This document shows positions 41,322-50,422 of a stretch of 64,000 bases of DNA, piece after piece (the stretch's first letter is position 1; each line of letters begins with the position of its first letter). Origin of the DNA: Cacconaster sp045114175. GTDB taxonomy: Bacteria; Bacteroidota; Bacteroidia; Bacteroidales; UBA932. The stretch lies in the NCBI GenBank assembly GCA_045114175.1, contig JBGUJZ010000004.1:8259-72258 (forward strand). The letters run 5' to 3'. A program made the translations under genes and the position numbers. The notes under the pieces were generated by a model. That model worked only from the letters and a program-made list of their open reading frames with translations. It was not told the origin of the DNA and ran no database searches.

Positions 41322-42905
41322 TTATTCGTTGCTGGTAGAGAGAATACCTTTGTTGTAGTCAGTTTCTCTCTGAGGGATAATCCATGTCCAGTTGTGCTTG
41401 GTCGGAGGAACCGTACCCAGGAAATCGGCCATCCAGCTACCACCGTTAGCCCAATCCTTACGAACGATCGTATCGCCCCAACGCTTGAGGTCAAACCAGG
41501 TGAAACCTTCACCCCAAAGTTCGATACCGCGATAGAGCTTAATTTCGTTCATCAGGGCTTCACCAGTCAGCGTGCAGGTGTAACCCGGATAACGGCCGGA
41601 AGTAGCATTGAGGGCAACGAGAGCAGCCTGTGCATCAGCCGGCTTATTCAGGCGATAATTTGCCTCAGCCTCGATGAGCAGCATTTCGGAGGAACGGAAG
41701 AGGGTCAGGTGACCGACGCCCGGAGCTTCGTTGCAAGCGAACTTGAACTGCATAAAACCAGCCACATAGGCCGTGGAATAGAGACCTTTGCGTCCATCGG
41801 CGGAACCATATGTAAAACCATAATTGTAGAGGGCATTCGTGGTCTTTTGAGTCGAAGCTAACATGGTTTCTTTATTCATGGCATCTTCGTAGCCCGTAGG
41901 ATCCAAGAAGAGTTTCTTGCGGATATCAGCGGCGTTGATCTGGTTGAAGAACTCCCTGCTAATCAGCTTAGGACGTTGACGAACGTTACCCGCATTGGAG
42001 TTGTAGGCAATATAGCCGAAGAAGGAATAGTAATAGATGGTCTCATCACCCACATTGTACAACGACCAGATGGACTCGCTGGTAGGGTTACAGAAGCCCT
42101 TGTTGTAGTCAGCAACACTCATGAGCGGATAGTTCGCGCGTGCGAGCTTAGCCATATCAAGTGCCTTCTGCCAGTCCTCACGGGTGAGGGCTACGCGAGC
42201 GTAAATTGCATAAGCTACGTCGAGGTCCATCTTGTGAACGTCTGCACCACGCTTATTAGCCTTACCGGACTCAGTGAAGAGCGTGATAGCATCGTCAAGG
42301 TCCTGATAAATCTGTGCATAAACATCCTTCGTCGTGGCACGGTCAAGATTGTCTTCACCACCGGCAATGAGACGGAGCACGCAGGAAGGCGTGTCACCGT
42401 TATTGTCGGACCAGCGACGGCCGAACAACTGGACGAGGTTGCTGTAGCAATATGCGCGATAGGTAAGCGCTTGTGCTTTGATGAACTTGCGGTCAGCTTC
42501 CGGTCCTTCTGCGGCATCAATATTAGAAATGATGGAGTTGGCGTTGCTGATGACCATGTAATAGTAGTACCATGCGTACTCGTTGATATCATCACGGTTG
42601 TTGTCATACTGTTCGCCCAAAGCTTCGAGTTTCCAGCCAGTCTGGTTGCAGGACATCAGTTTATCACCGGGATACTCACCCATATAAAGGCGGATAGTAC
42701 CTTCACCATTGAAGCCCTGGCCATAGTCATTGTACTGGCAGTACATCAGGCGGTTGAGACCATTAACAGCAAGGGCTGCGTTTTCCGTGTTTTCGAAAAT
42801 CGTAGCGGTAGCCGTACTGGAGGTCGGCGCGGTATTGAGATATTCAGAGCAAGCTGCGAGAGAAAGAGTAGCAAGGACGAGTGTTATGATAGAAAACTTT
42901 TTCAT
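41322..42905 (-). CDS. SusD/RagB-family nutrient-binding lipoprotein
   Basis: 527 residues from the ATG at 42905 (an upstream in-frame ATG at 42917 is less likely). The lipoprotein signal is MKKFSIITLVLATLSLAACS with Cys19. SusD features are the TPR-like helices (IKAQALTYRAYCYSNLVQLF), FRSSEMLLIEAEANYRLNKP and the C-terminal NWTWIIPQRETDYNKG. It caps the SusC barrel on the cell surface and captures oligosaccharide or glycopeptide ligands. It lies 22 bases after susC. Its C-terminal motif recurs in the broken gene at 46416-46921. Confidence 0.93.
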   Translation of the reverse strand: MKKFSIITLVLATLSLAACSEYLNTAPTSSTATATIFENTENAALAVNGLNRLMYCQYNDYGQGFNGEGTIRLYMGEYPGDKLMSCNQTGWKLEALGEQYDNNRDDINEYAWYYYYMVISNANSIISNIDAAEGPEADRKFIKAQALTYRAYCYSNLVQLFGRRWSDNNGDTPSCVLRLIAGGEDNLDRATTKDVYAQIYQDLDDAITLFTESGKANKRGADVHKMDLDVAYAIYARVALTREDWQKALDMAKLARANYPLMSVADYNKGFCNPTSESIWSLYNVGDETIYYYSFFGYIAYNSNAGNVRQRPKLISREFFNQINAADIRKKLFLDPTGYEDAMNKETMLASTQKTTNALYNYGFTYGSADGRKGLYSTAYVAGFMQFKFACNEAPGVGHLTLFRSSEMLLIEAEANYRLNKPADAQAALVALNATSGRYPGYTCTLTGEALMNEIKLYRGIELWGEGFTWFDLKRWGDTIVRKDWANGGSWMADFLGTVPPTKHNWTWIIPQRETDYNKGILSTSNE

Positions 42906-42927
42906 ATTCGTAAACATTTATCTTGCA

Positions 42928-45900
42928 TTAGAAATTGACTTTGACACCGATAGTACCTACGCGCGGGGTGTTGATGTTGTAACCATACACAGCACCATTA
43001 AAGCTCTGCTGAGGGTTGAGACCCTTGCGAGCGGTGAAGGACCAAAGGTTTTCGATGGAAGCATTGAAGGTGATATTAGCAACGTCCAACTTGCTGACCA
43101 CCTTCTTGGGAAGCCTGTAGCTCAGATTGATATTCTTGATAACCAGATAGTTACCACTGATAAGCGAGCGGGTGGAGGTAGCGTTGGAATAGCTATTCCA
43201 GTAGCTGTCAATACGAGGAATACCGTTCGGATCGATACGATTCGGGGAGTCTTCGCTCATGCCATTGGGAATGTCGCTCCAAGACTTGAGCAGGTCTACG
43301 TGATAAGCGTGAGGCGAGGACTGGGTCACAGAAATCAAACTCTGGTAAGCGTAGTCAACACACTTGCCGCCGAGAGCGTAGGTAAAGAGTGCGGAGAGGG
43401 AGAGATCCTTGTAACGGAGCGTAGTGTTGAAGCTACCGAATACTTTCGGGAGAGAGCTGCCAGCCCAATCTTTCTTAGCATAAGTGGTGCTGGTAACATA
43501 CTCAACGCCATTGATAACCGCACGATATTTGTCAGGAACCTGGTCCTTATTGAAATCTTCGAAGTCCTTGAGGTCTTCGTTCCAACGCTGACCGACGATA
43601 TTCTCATCGAGAATGTAGTACTTGTCGGAGTCAATCTTGTAAAGGGAGAGACCGGTCATCTGGTCAACACCTACCCACTGATACATATAGTAGTCATAAA
43701 TACCATGACCTTCAGCCTGGAGTTTAGTACCGTTCAAAATAGCATTCTGAAGGCCATCGTAGTTGGTACCGTTTGCCTCAGGGAGTTTCAGGATGGTGTT
43801 CTTCATCATGGTAGCGTTGAAGCCGAAGTTCCAGGTGAAGTTCTTATTCTTGATAATGTCGTGATCAACGGTGATCTCAATACCACGGTTGCGGACGGAG
43901 CCGATATTCTTGGTAGTCGAAGCCTCGGTAGAGGAGTGACCGTCACCGCCCTGTGAGAACGGAGCAGGAACGTCGAAGATCAGGTCCTGAGTGGTCTTGT
44001 TGAAGAATTCGAGGGTAAAGTTCGTGCGGTCGAAGATACGACCTTCGAGAGCGGTACTGAATGCATTCTCAGATTCCCAGACAAGTTCAAGAGACTCATT
44101 CTGACGCTTGTAAGCTGCGGTCATTCCGCCATACTTCTCAGATACGGTGTAGAGGCCCATGTATGCATAGTAGCCTGCGCCACCATCGTTACCTACCTGA
44201 CCGTAGGAAGCACGGAGGCGAAGGTTGTCAATCCAGGAATAGTTCTTAATGAAATCTTCCTTGCTGAGCACCCAAGTTCCACCAAGGGACCAAAAGCTAC
44301 CCCAGCGGGATTCCGGAGCGAACTTGGAAAGAGCATCGCGACGGAAAGATGCCTCTGCATAGTATTTATTCTGATAGCCGTACTTAACGCGGGAGAGATA
44401 GGAGTCCTGAGCGTAGTTGGCGTAGTAACCGGTGTACGAGGTAATATCGGTAAAGTTCACCAACTCATACTTATTGGCAAAAGTCTGGTTGGTCTTGTAA
44501 CCATACTGATAGTCATACTTATAGGAGAAAAACTCATGACCGATGAGCGCTTCGATACTGTGATCACCAATCTCTTTGTTGTAGTTCAAGAGCTGCTGGA
44601 AAGTCCAGTTGGTGTAGAGGTACTCAGTACGGGATGCGCGGCCGTTGTTGCCTACGCCGTCACCAATGACTGCACTGTTGTAGGTGCGGTCCTTGCTGTT
44701 TTGGAGGTTGAGGTCGCCCTTGATGGAGAATGTGAAGTCCTTCAGGAACTTTATATCCATGAAAGCCTGGAAATCTGTCGTCAGTCTCTTGATGTGGCGA
44801 AGATCGAGTTCTGCCTCCCAGATGGAGTGGCGGGACGGCCACTGCATACGGCCGGTGGAGTCGCCACCGTCATACTGCTTGTTACCGTTTTCATCCAGAA
44901 CAAAGTCGCCGGTAGCGCTGTCATGGAGATAGATCGGGTAAATCGGGGCCATGATGGAAGCCTGGTAGATCGGGTTTGCGTAAGCGGTACCATCGGAACG
45001 GTAATCACGCTCCTGAAGAGACGCGCTAACGTTGAAACCAGTCTTCAACCACTTGCGAGGGGTGACGGAGACATTGGCGCGACCGGTCCAGCGTTCGAAG
45101 CCGGAGTTGATGGTCTGGCCCTGATCATTCAGGTAACCCATCGAGAAGTAGTAGTTGCTCTTGTCGGATGCACCGGAACCGCTGACATTGTAGTCTTGAC
45201 GGTAGCCTACGTGCATAACTGCATCGTGCCAGTTAAGGTCTGTGTAACCCGGGCGGATATTTGCGTTGGCGTTGAACACACCGTCAGCATCGAAGAGGTC
45301 GGCCGTAGCGACATCAAAGATGTTATAATCACCGAGGTAGGTGAGGATGTTCGCGCGAACGCTTGCGATTGCTTCAGCCTTGCTCTTAGGTGTATCACCC
45401 TGCTGGAGACCATTAGCCGCGCCCGTGAAGAAAATCTGCATGAACTGCTTTGCATCTACGCGATCGTACTCAGGGATCGCACGGTTGTAGAAGCCCTGAT
45501 TCACACTGACATTCAAGCCCACCTTGTCGGATTTACCGCGGCGGGTGGTGATCAGGATCACACCGTTGGAAGCGCGGTTACCATAAAGTGCAGCGGAGGT
45601 TGCGTCCTTCAGGACAGTGATGTTCTCGATGTCATTCGGGTTCAGGTCGGAGATGTTACCGCCGAAAGGAACACCGTCGATTACGTAGAACGGAGAGTTA
45701 CTGCCGTTGACGGAACCGAAACCGCGGACACGGATGGAAGCATCGTCACCGGGGTCACCCGCCGTATTCACCATGATACCAGCGGACATACCGGCAAGCA
45801 CATCCGTAACACTGGCAACAGGGCGGGCTTCAATGGACTCGGATTTGACGGTAGCAAGAGCACCGGTGACCGACTCTTTCTTAGCGGTACCATAAGCCAC

Positions 45901-46227
45901 AACTACGACGTCATCCAGGATGGAAGCCTCGGATTCGAGGACCACGTTGATCTGGCTGCGGCCTGCGACCTCGATTTCCTGGGTCTTGTAGCCGACGAAG
46001 CTGAAGATCAGCGTAGCGGTTCTCGGAGCATCGATGGAGAAGTTACCATCCAGGTCGGTAGAAGCGCCCTGCATGGTGCCTTTGATCTGAATCGATGCGA
46101 AGGATACGGGCTCGCCCGTAGCCTTGTCAGTCACGTTACCCTTCACGGTGATGTTCTGAGCGGAAGCAACGCCTCCGAGGAGAACGAGAGCCAGAAGAGA
46201 AGCGATCAAAGATTGAAATTTCCTCAT
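42928..46227 (-). CDS. SusC/RagA-family TonB-dependent outer-membrane transporter
   Basis: 1099 residues, the usual SusC length. It has a signal peptide (MRKFQSLIASLLALVLLGGV), a carboxypeptidase-regulatory-like domain (NVTDKATGEPVSFASIQIKG), the TonB-box region (LDDVVVVAYGTAKKESVTGA), a plug (PVASVTDVLAGMSAGIMVNT, GNRASNGVILITTRRGKSDK) and a 22-strand barrel ending RVGTIGVKVNF. No FecR-interacting extension is visible. It imports large ligands delivered by SusD, powered by TonB. Substrate is unknown; the neighbouring GH89 and C10 genes suggest host glycoprotein or glycosaminoglycan fragments. No regulator (HTCS or anti-sigma) is in the window beside it. Confidence 0.95.
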   Translation of the reverse strand: MRKFQSLIASLLALVLLGGVASAQNITVKGNVTDKATGEPVSFASIQIKGTMQGASTDLDGNFSIDAPRTATLIFSFVGYKTQEIEVAGRSQINVVLESEASILDDVVVVAYGTAKKESVTGALATVKSESIEARPVASVTDVLAGMSAGIMVNTAGDPGDDASIRVRGFGSVNGSNSPFYVIDGVPFGGNISDLNPNDIENITVLKDATSAALYGNRASNGVILITTRRGKSDKVGLNVSVNQGFYNRAIPEYDRVDAKQFMQIFFTGAANGLQQGDTPKSKAEAIASVRANILTYLGDYNIFDVATADLFDADGVFNANANIRPGYTDLNWHDAVMHVGYRQDYNVSGSGASDKSNYYFSMGYLNDQGQTINSGFERWTGRANVSVTPRKWLKTGFNVSASLQERDYRSDGTAYANPIYQASIMAPIYPIYLHDSATGDFVLDENGNKQYDGGDSTGRMQWPSRHSIWEAELDLRHIKRLTTDFQAFMDIKFLKDFTFSIKGDLNLQNSKDRTYNSAVIGDGVGNNGRASRTEYLYTNWTFQQLLNYNKEIGDHSIEALIGHEFFSYKYDYQYGYKTNQTFANKYELVNFTDITSYTGYYANYAQDSYLSRVKYGYQNKYYAEASFRRDALSKFAPESRWGSFWSLGGTWVLSKEDFIKNYSWIDNLRLRASYGQVGNDGGAGYYAYMGLYTVSEKYGGMTAAYKRQNESLELVWESENAFSTALEGRIFDRTNFTLEFFNKTTQDLIFDVPAPFSQGGDGHSSTEASTTKNIGSVRNRGIEITVDHDIIKNKNFTWNFGFNATMMKNTILKLPEANGTNYDGLQNAILNGTKLQAEGHGIYDYYMYQWVGVDQMTGLSLYKIDSDKYYILDENIVGQRWNEDLKDFEDFNKDQVPDKYRAVINGVEYVTSTTYAKKDWAGSSLPKVFGSFNTTLRYKDLSLSALFTYALGGKCVDYAYQSLISVTQSSPHAYHVDLLKSWSDIPNGMSEDSPNRIDPNGIPRIDSYWNSYSNATSTRSLISGNYLVIKNINLSYRLPKKVVSKLDVANITFNASIENLWSFTARKGLNPQQSFNGAVYGYNINTPRVGTIGVKVNF

Positions 46228-46415
46228 AGAGTTCTTTGAGTTTGGTTAAACGAAAAAAATAATTGTTTGTGTTTTAACTTATTGCAAATAATTGAGTCTA
46301 TATAAGTTAGGGTTCGTAACATTTCATTAATACGTCTGGAGCCAACACACCAAACCTATTAAAACGCGAAGGAACGAAAAAAATAGCTTTTTTGCAACAT
46401 TTCTTAGAAATTCAT

Positions 46416-46921
46416 ATGATTACCTTACAGTTTCTAACCGGTACAACCCTTTCTGCTTTCCTGAAAGAACGCATTGTGGCCATGCAAAACCGGACTGTAC
46501 TCTACCATGGACACCCCTATTCCAAGGATGCCATCGCGCTTTCCGTAAGAAACAACAGAAAACCGGTACAGAGATTTATATACCTATATTTAATAATAAA
46601 GTCTTACGCATCCTGGAACGCTGGGGCGGCGGTTTGCCGCCGCTGAGCAATTCCCTGCTGAACCGGGAGATCAAGGTTCTCTGCAAAATGACCGGCATCA
46701 ACGAGACGGTAAAAGTGGTGGAGCGCGTGGGAGGCCGGGAACTGGTGAGGCTGGTCCAGCGCTGGAAAGATCCGCTCACCCGTCACACCCATGCAGACGG
46801 CGGCAACTACATCGCTTCGATGGCTGTCTCCTACCCTGCTACGGGCGACGCTTCCCGCAACGAGTGGACCTGGATGACCCCCAGACGCGAAACGGATTAC
46901 AACACGTTGATTACTAAATAA
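46416..46921 (+). pseudogene. Chimeric remnant: tyrosine-recombinase fragments joined to a SusD C-terminus
   Basis: Frame 1 (from the ATG at 46416) gives TTLSAFLKERIVAMQNRTVL, then YHGHPYSKDAI, like the core-binding domain of Bacteroidetes integrases. A second frame, open through the same stretch, takes over by ~46550 with KKQQKTGTEIYIPIFNNKVL, RILERWGGGLPPLSNSLLNR and EIKVLCKMTGINETVKVVER, the middle of an integrase catalytic domain. The HxxR and Tyr motifs are missing. In the same frame it runs into SMAVSYPATGDASRNEWTWM, then TPRRETDYN, which matches SusD C-termini (compare NWTWIIPQRETDYN of the gene at 41322). This looks like a deletion fusion plus a frameshift, not a functional gene. Confidence 0.65.
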
Positions 46922-46936
46922 ATGTGTCTATTACCA

Positions 46937-46966
46937 AAGAAGGGTGACCGCGAGGCCGCCCTTCTT
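46937..46966. terminator. Intrinsic terminator between the chimeric remnant and the AAA+ ATPase gene
   Basis: AAGAAGGGTG-CC / GG-CGCCCTTCTT stem (one mismatch, one G-T) around loop GCGA, followed by T5 on the plus strand. It is nearly the same sequence as the hairpin at 48217-48251. Confidence 0.7.
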
Positions 46967-46977
46967 TTTGGGTGCTG

Positions 46978-48117
46978 TCAGAAGATTTCGCCGTCCCAGA
47001 GCATCTTCAGGAAGTCAAGCACATTGATTAACTCAATGTCTTCGACCTTCCTCGTTACCGGCTCCAACGAAACGAGAATCAGCCGGCAGTCCGGATGCTC
47101 TTCCTTGAACGCCTTCAGCCCAGCCTTATGCCTGGACTTTATCTGCTCGGAGGATTTGATTTCGATGGCCACCTTGGCATCGCCGATAACGGCATCGACC
47201 TCTTTTTTGTCGTATGTGCGCCAGTAAGAGATGATTTCTTGTTTTTCCCTGTACCCTTTGTATGCGATGATCTCCTGCATCACAAGGTGCTTAAAGGCGT
47301 GGCCATAATCGTCAGTGCCACGTTTCAGGGAATGTCGGCCCATCAGGTAGTTGGCAATCCCCACGTCGAAATAGTAGAACTTGGGGGTCTGGACAACTTT
47401 CCGCTTTACCTCTTTCCTATATGCAGGAATCTGGTACCCGATCAGCGTATCATACAGAATCTGAAAATATGACTGGACGGTTTTGGCCGATACACCACAG
47501 TCGGAAGCAATGTTCGAATAATTCAGCATTTCTCCATCGGAAATGGCGGCGACTTCCATAAAACGTTCAAAGGCTTCCAGTTCCCGGACTTCACCTTCTT
47601 CGCGTATTTCCTCGTTCAGATACACTTCCACATAACCTTTGAGCCGCTTCGTGGCGTCCGGTACCATGTAGTGGCGGGGAATCATCCCATTCTGGACTGC
47701 ACGGTCCAGTTGAAAGTCCGTGACCTCCGGCCAGACAAGAGGATACAGCGTTTCAGGGATCGCCCGTCCACCGAGAGTATTCGCACCGGTTTTTTTGAGT
47801 TTCCGGGCACTTGAGCCACTGAGAATGAACCACAACCCCTTGCTAGCCATCAGATAGTGGACGATATCCAGCAGTTCCGGCACTTTCTGAATCTCATCTA
47901 TGATGACAAGAGTCCCTGCCGGTTTGTCCGACAGTGCCTCCTTCAGCGCATTCGGATTCTTATTAAAGAACTTTCTCAGTTCCGGATCAAGCAAATCGTA
48001 ATAAATATTGCCCTTGAACCGTTCTTTCAAAAGGGTAGATTTCCCCGTCTGACGCGCGCCAAACAAGAACATTCCTTCATCCAACTTGCTCTTTACATCA
48101 AATAATCGCTTATACAT
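46978..48117 (-). CDS. AAA+ ATPase with DUF4143 domain
   Basis: 379 residues. Walker A is MFLFGARQTGKSTLLKERFK (~17-36) and Walker B is GTLVIIDEIQKVPELLDIV (~69-87), with the sensor GLWFILSGSSARKLKKTGAN and the LGGRA motif typical of this family. The C-terminal DUF4143 part ends in a nuclease-like core (KKEVDAVIGDAKVAIEIKSS; D-x-E-x-K pattern). Such ATPases are widespread orphan genes in anaerobes, often laterally moved, without established function. It is a single gene with its own TAAATTTG box and a palindrome after the predicted start point. It is flanked by two matching terminators and the integrase remnant, consistent with transfer. Confidence 0.85.
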   Translation of the reverse strand: MYKRLFDVKSKLDEGMFLFGARQTGKSTLLKERFKGNIYYDLLDPELRKFFNKNPNALKEALSDKPAGTLVIIDEIQKVPELLDIVHYLMASKGLWFILSGSSARKLKKTGANTLGGRAIPETLYPLVWPEVTDFQLDRAVQNGMIPRHYMVPDATKRLKGYVEVYLNEEIREEGEVRELEAFERFMEVAAISDGEMLNYSNIASDCGVSAKTVQSYFQILYDTLIGYQIPAYRKEVKRKVVQTPKFYYFDVGIANYLMGRHSLKRGTDDYGHAFKHLVMQEIIAYKGYREKQEIISYWRTYDKKEVDAVIGDAKVAIEIKSSEQIKSRHKAGLKAFKEEHPDCRLILVSLEPVTRKVEDIELINVLDFLKMLWDGEIF

Positions 48118-48153
48118 AATACCTCGAATAATCGTGATTCTACTCCGGATTTT

Positions 48154-48169
48154 TTCATAAAATTATGAA
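48154..48169. repeat. Perfect 7-bp inverted repeat upstream of the AAA+ ATPase gene
   Basis: TTCATAA and TTATGAA around a 2-base centre, starting about 10 bases downstream of the -7 box (48179-48186). The position fits an operator overlapping the start of transcription. Confidence 0.4.
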
Positions 48170-48178
48170 GTATGGTCG

Positions 48179-48186
48179 CAAATTTA
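48179..48186 (-). promoter_or_regulatory. Putative -7 promoter element for the AAA+ ATPase gene
   Basis: TAAATTTG on the minus strand, exact consensus, 61 bases before the ATG at 48117. Confidence 0.5.
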
Positions 48187-48216
48187 TACGATTTCTAAGA
48201 GAAAAACAAATAAAGT

Positions 48217-48251
48217 AAAAAAAAGGGTGACCGCAAGGCCACCCTTTTTTT
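48217..48251 (-). terminator. Intrinsic terminator after mutB
   Basis: An A/T-flanked stem AAAAAAGGGTG-CC / GG-CACCCTTTTTT with loop GCAA. On the minus strand it is followed by T-rich sequence, ending the mutAB transcript 18 bases after the mutB stop. Confidence 0.8.
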
Positions 48252-48268
48252 GATGTATTCATGAGAGA

Positions 48269-50407
48269 TTACTCGAACTTCTGGTTCAGGATCTCCATGA
48301 TTTTGATGGCAGCCGTAGCGACCGGGGTGCCCGGGCCGAAGATGGCCATTGCGCCGTCGCGATAGAGCTCGTCGTAGTCCTGTGCAGGAATCACGCCGCC
48401 CACGATCACCACGATGTCTTCGCGGCCCAGCTTCTTGAGCTCTGCGATGATCTGCGGCACGAGGGTCTTGTGGCCTGCAGCCAGCGAGGAGACGCCAACT
48501 ACGTGGACGTCGTTCTCCACAGCCTGCTTTGCAGCCTCTTCCGGAGTCTGGAAGAGCGGGCCCATATCTACGTCAAAACCGCAGTCAGCATAACCGGTAG
48601 CCACCACTTTGGCGCCACGGTCGTGGCCGTCCTGGCCGAGTTTTGCAATCATGATACGAGGCTGACGGCCTTCCTTCTTTGCGAATTCAGCGACCATCTT
48701 CTTGGCCGTTTCGAACTGCGAATTGTTCTTGACTTCAGCGGAGTAAACACCAGTGTTCATACGGATAACTGCTTTATAACGTCCGACAATCTTTTCGCAT
48801 GCATCGGAGATTTCACCGAGGGTTGCACGCACCTTGGCTGCCTCGACGGCGAGCTCGAGGAGGTTGCCGGTCTTGGTCTCCACAGCGTGGGTGATGGCAG
48901 CGAGGGCTTCCTGAACGGCAGCTTCGTTGCGGTGTGCGCGGAGTTCCTTCAGACGGGCAATCTGGCTCTCGCGAACCTTGGTGTTGTCCACGTCGAGAAT
49001 CTCGATGGGATCTTCGTGCTCAAGACGGTACTCGTTGATACCGATGATCTTGTCCGAACCCGAGTCGATGCGGGCCTGCTTGCGGGCAGCTGCCTCCTCG
49101 ATACGGAGCTTAGGAATACCGGTCTCGATAGCCTTGGCCATACCGCCGAGCTTCTCCACTTCCTGGATATGTGCCCAAGCCTTGTGTGCCAGCTCGTTGG
49201 TCAAGCTCTCTACATAGTAGGAACCAGCCCAAGGGTCGATACTGCGGCAGACCTGCGTCTCTTCCTGAATGTAAATCTGCGTGTTACGCGCGATACGTGC
49301 GGAGAAGTCGGTAGGCAGTGCGATTGCCTCGTCGAGTGCATTGGTGTGCAGGGACTGGGTGTGGCCCAGTGCGGCGCCCATAGCCTCGATACAGGTGCGG
49401 GCCACGTTGTTGAACGGGTCCTGCTCGGTGAGCGACCAACCGGAGGTCTGGCAGTGGGTACGGAGCGAGAGGCTCTTCGGGTTCTTGGGGTTGAACTGGT
49501 TCACGATCTTTGCCCAGAGCATGCGGGCTGCACGCATCTTGGCAATCTCCATGAAGTGGTTCATACCGATTGCCCAGAAGAAGGAGAGGCGCGGTGCGAA
49601 TGCGTCCACGTCGATGCCCGCCTTGATACCGGTGCGGATGTAATCCATACCGTCTGCCAAGGTGTAGGCCATCTCGATGTCGTTGGTAGCACCGGCTTCC
49701 TGCATGTGGTAACCGGAGATGGAGATGGAGTTGAACTTGGGCATATACTTGGAGGTATATGCGAAGATGTCACCGATAATACGCATGGAGAACTCCGGCG
49801 GGTAGATGTAGGTGTTACGCACCATGAACTCCTTGAGAATGTCGTTCTGGATGGTACCTGCCATCTCTTCCAGCTTGACGCCCTGCTCCAGGCCGGCCAC
49901 GATATAGAAGGCCAGCACGGGAAGAACGGCGCCGTTCATGGTCATGGAGACGGACATCTTGCCGAGCGGAATCTGGTCGAAGAGGACCTTCATGTCTTCT
50001 ACGGAGCAGATGGACACACCTGCCTTACCCACGTCACCCACTACGCGCGGATGGTCAGCATCGTAGCCGCGGTGGGTTGCCAGGTCAAATGCAACCGACA
50101 GACCTTTCTGGCCAGCTGCCAGGTTACGACGGTAGAAAGCGTTGGACTCTTCTGCAGTGGAGAAACCAGCGTACTGGCGGATGGTCCAAGGCTTGTTCAC
50201 ATACATCGTGGAGTAAGGACCGCGGAGGAACGGGGGAAGGCCGGCGGCATAGTTCAGATGCTCCATGCCTTCGAGATCCTTGGCGGTGTAAAGCGGCTTC
50301 ACCTCGATTCTTTCGGGAGCGAGCCAGGCTTCGCCTGCGTTTGCAGCGCTGCAGCTCTTTGCTGCTGCACCTGCGTATTCGATATCTTTATTGAAATCAG
50401 GTCTCAT
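48269..50407 (-). CDS. mutB: Methylmalonyl-CoA mutase, large (catalytic) subunit
   Basis: 712 residues. It interconverts (R)-methylmalonyl-CoA and succinyl-CoA with adenosylcobalamin, part of the succinate-propionate route of Bacteroidales. The TIM-barrel substrate domain (RGPYSTMYVNKPWTIRQYAG, FDLATHRGYDADHPRVVGDV, RTHCQTSGWSLTEQDPFNNV) is followed by the B12 domain with KLGQDGHDRGAKVVATGYAD; the His near residue 593 is the cobalt ligand in DxHxxG. It follows mutA by 15 bases, with an unusually strong SD, and is ended by a strong terminator. Confidence 0.97.
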   Translation of the reverse strand: MRPDFNKDIEYAGAAAKSCSAANAGEAWLAPERIEVKPLYTAKDLEGMEHLNYAAGLPPFLRGPYSTMYVNKPWTIRQYAGFSTAEESNAFYRRNLAAGQKGLSVAFDLATHRGYDADHPRVVGDVGKAGVSICSVEDMKVLFDQIPLGKMSVSMTMNGAVLPVLAFYIVAGLEQGVKLEEMAGTIQNDILKEFMVRNTYIYPPEFSMRIIGDIFAYTSKYMPKFNSISISGYHMQEAGATNDIEMAYTLADGMDYIRTGIKAGIDVDAFAPRLSFFWAIGMNHFMEIAKMRAARMLWAKIVNQFNPKNPKSLSLRTHCQTSGWSLTEQDPFNNVARTCIEAMGAALGHTQSLHTNALDEAIALPTDFSARIARNTQIYIQEETQVCRSIDPWAGSYYVESLTNELAHKAWAHIQEVEKLGGMAKAIETGIPKLRIEEAAARKQARIDSGSDKIIGINEYRLEHEDPIEILDVDNTKVRESQIARLKELRAHRNEAAVQEALAAITHAVETKTGNLLELAVEAAKVRATLGEISDACEKIVGRYKAVIRMNTGVYSAEVKNNSQFETAKKMVAEFAKKEGRQPRIMIAKLGQDGHDRGAKVVATGYADCGFDVDMGPLFQTPEEAAKQAVENDVHVVGVSSLAAGHKTLVPQIIAELKKLGREDIVVIVGGVIPAQDYDELYRDGAMAIFGPGTPVATAAIKIMEILNQKFE

Positions 50408-50413
50408 GGTTCT

Positions 50414-50421
50414 TCCTCCTT
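50414..50421 (-). promoter_or_regulatory. Strong Shine-Dalgarno sequence of mutB
   Basis: On the minus strand AAGGAGGA, 6 bases before the mutB ATG, in the 15-base mutA-mutB gap. Strong SDs are rare in this phylum. Confidence 0.7.
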
Positions 50422-50422
50422 G

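Noticed and set aside
44536..46239. A 567-codon open frame opposite susC
   Set aside because: Antisense to the well-defined SusC plug and barrel; no signal peptide or domain.
46228..46415. Possible promoter or small gene between susC and the chimeric remnant
   Set aside because: AT-rich sequence is present, but no exact TAnnTTTG reads towards susC and no coding frame is convincing, so I list nothing there.
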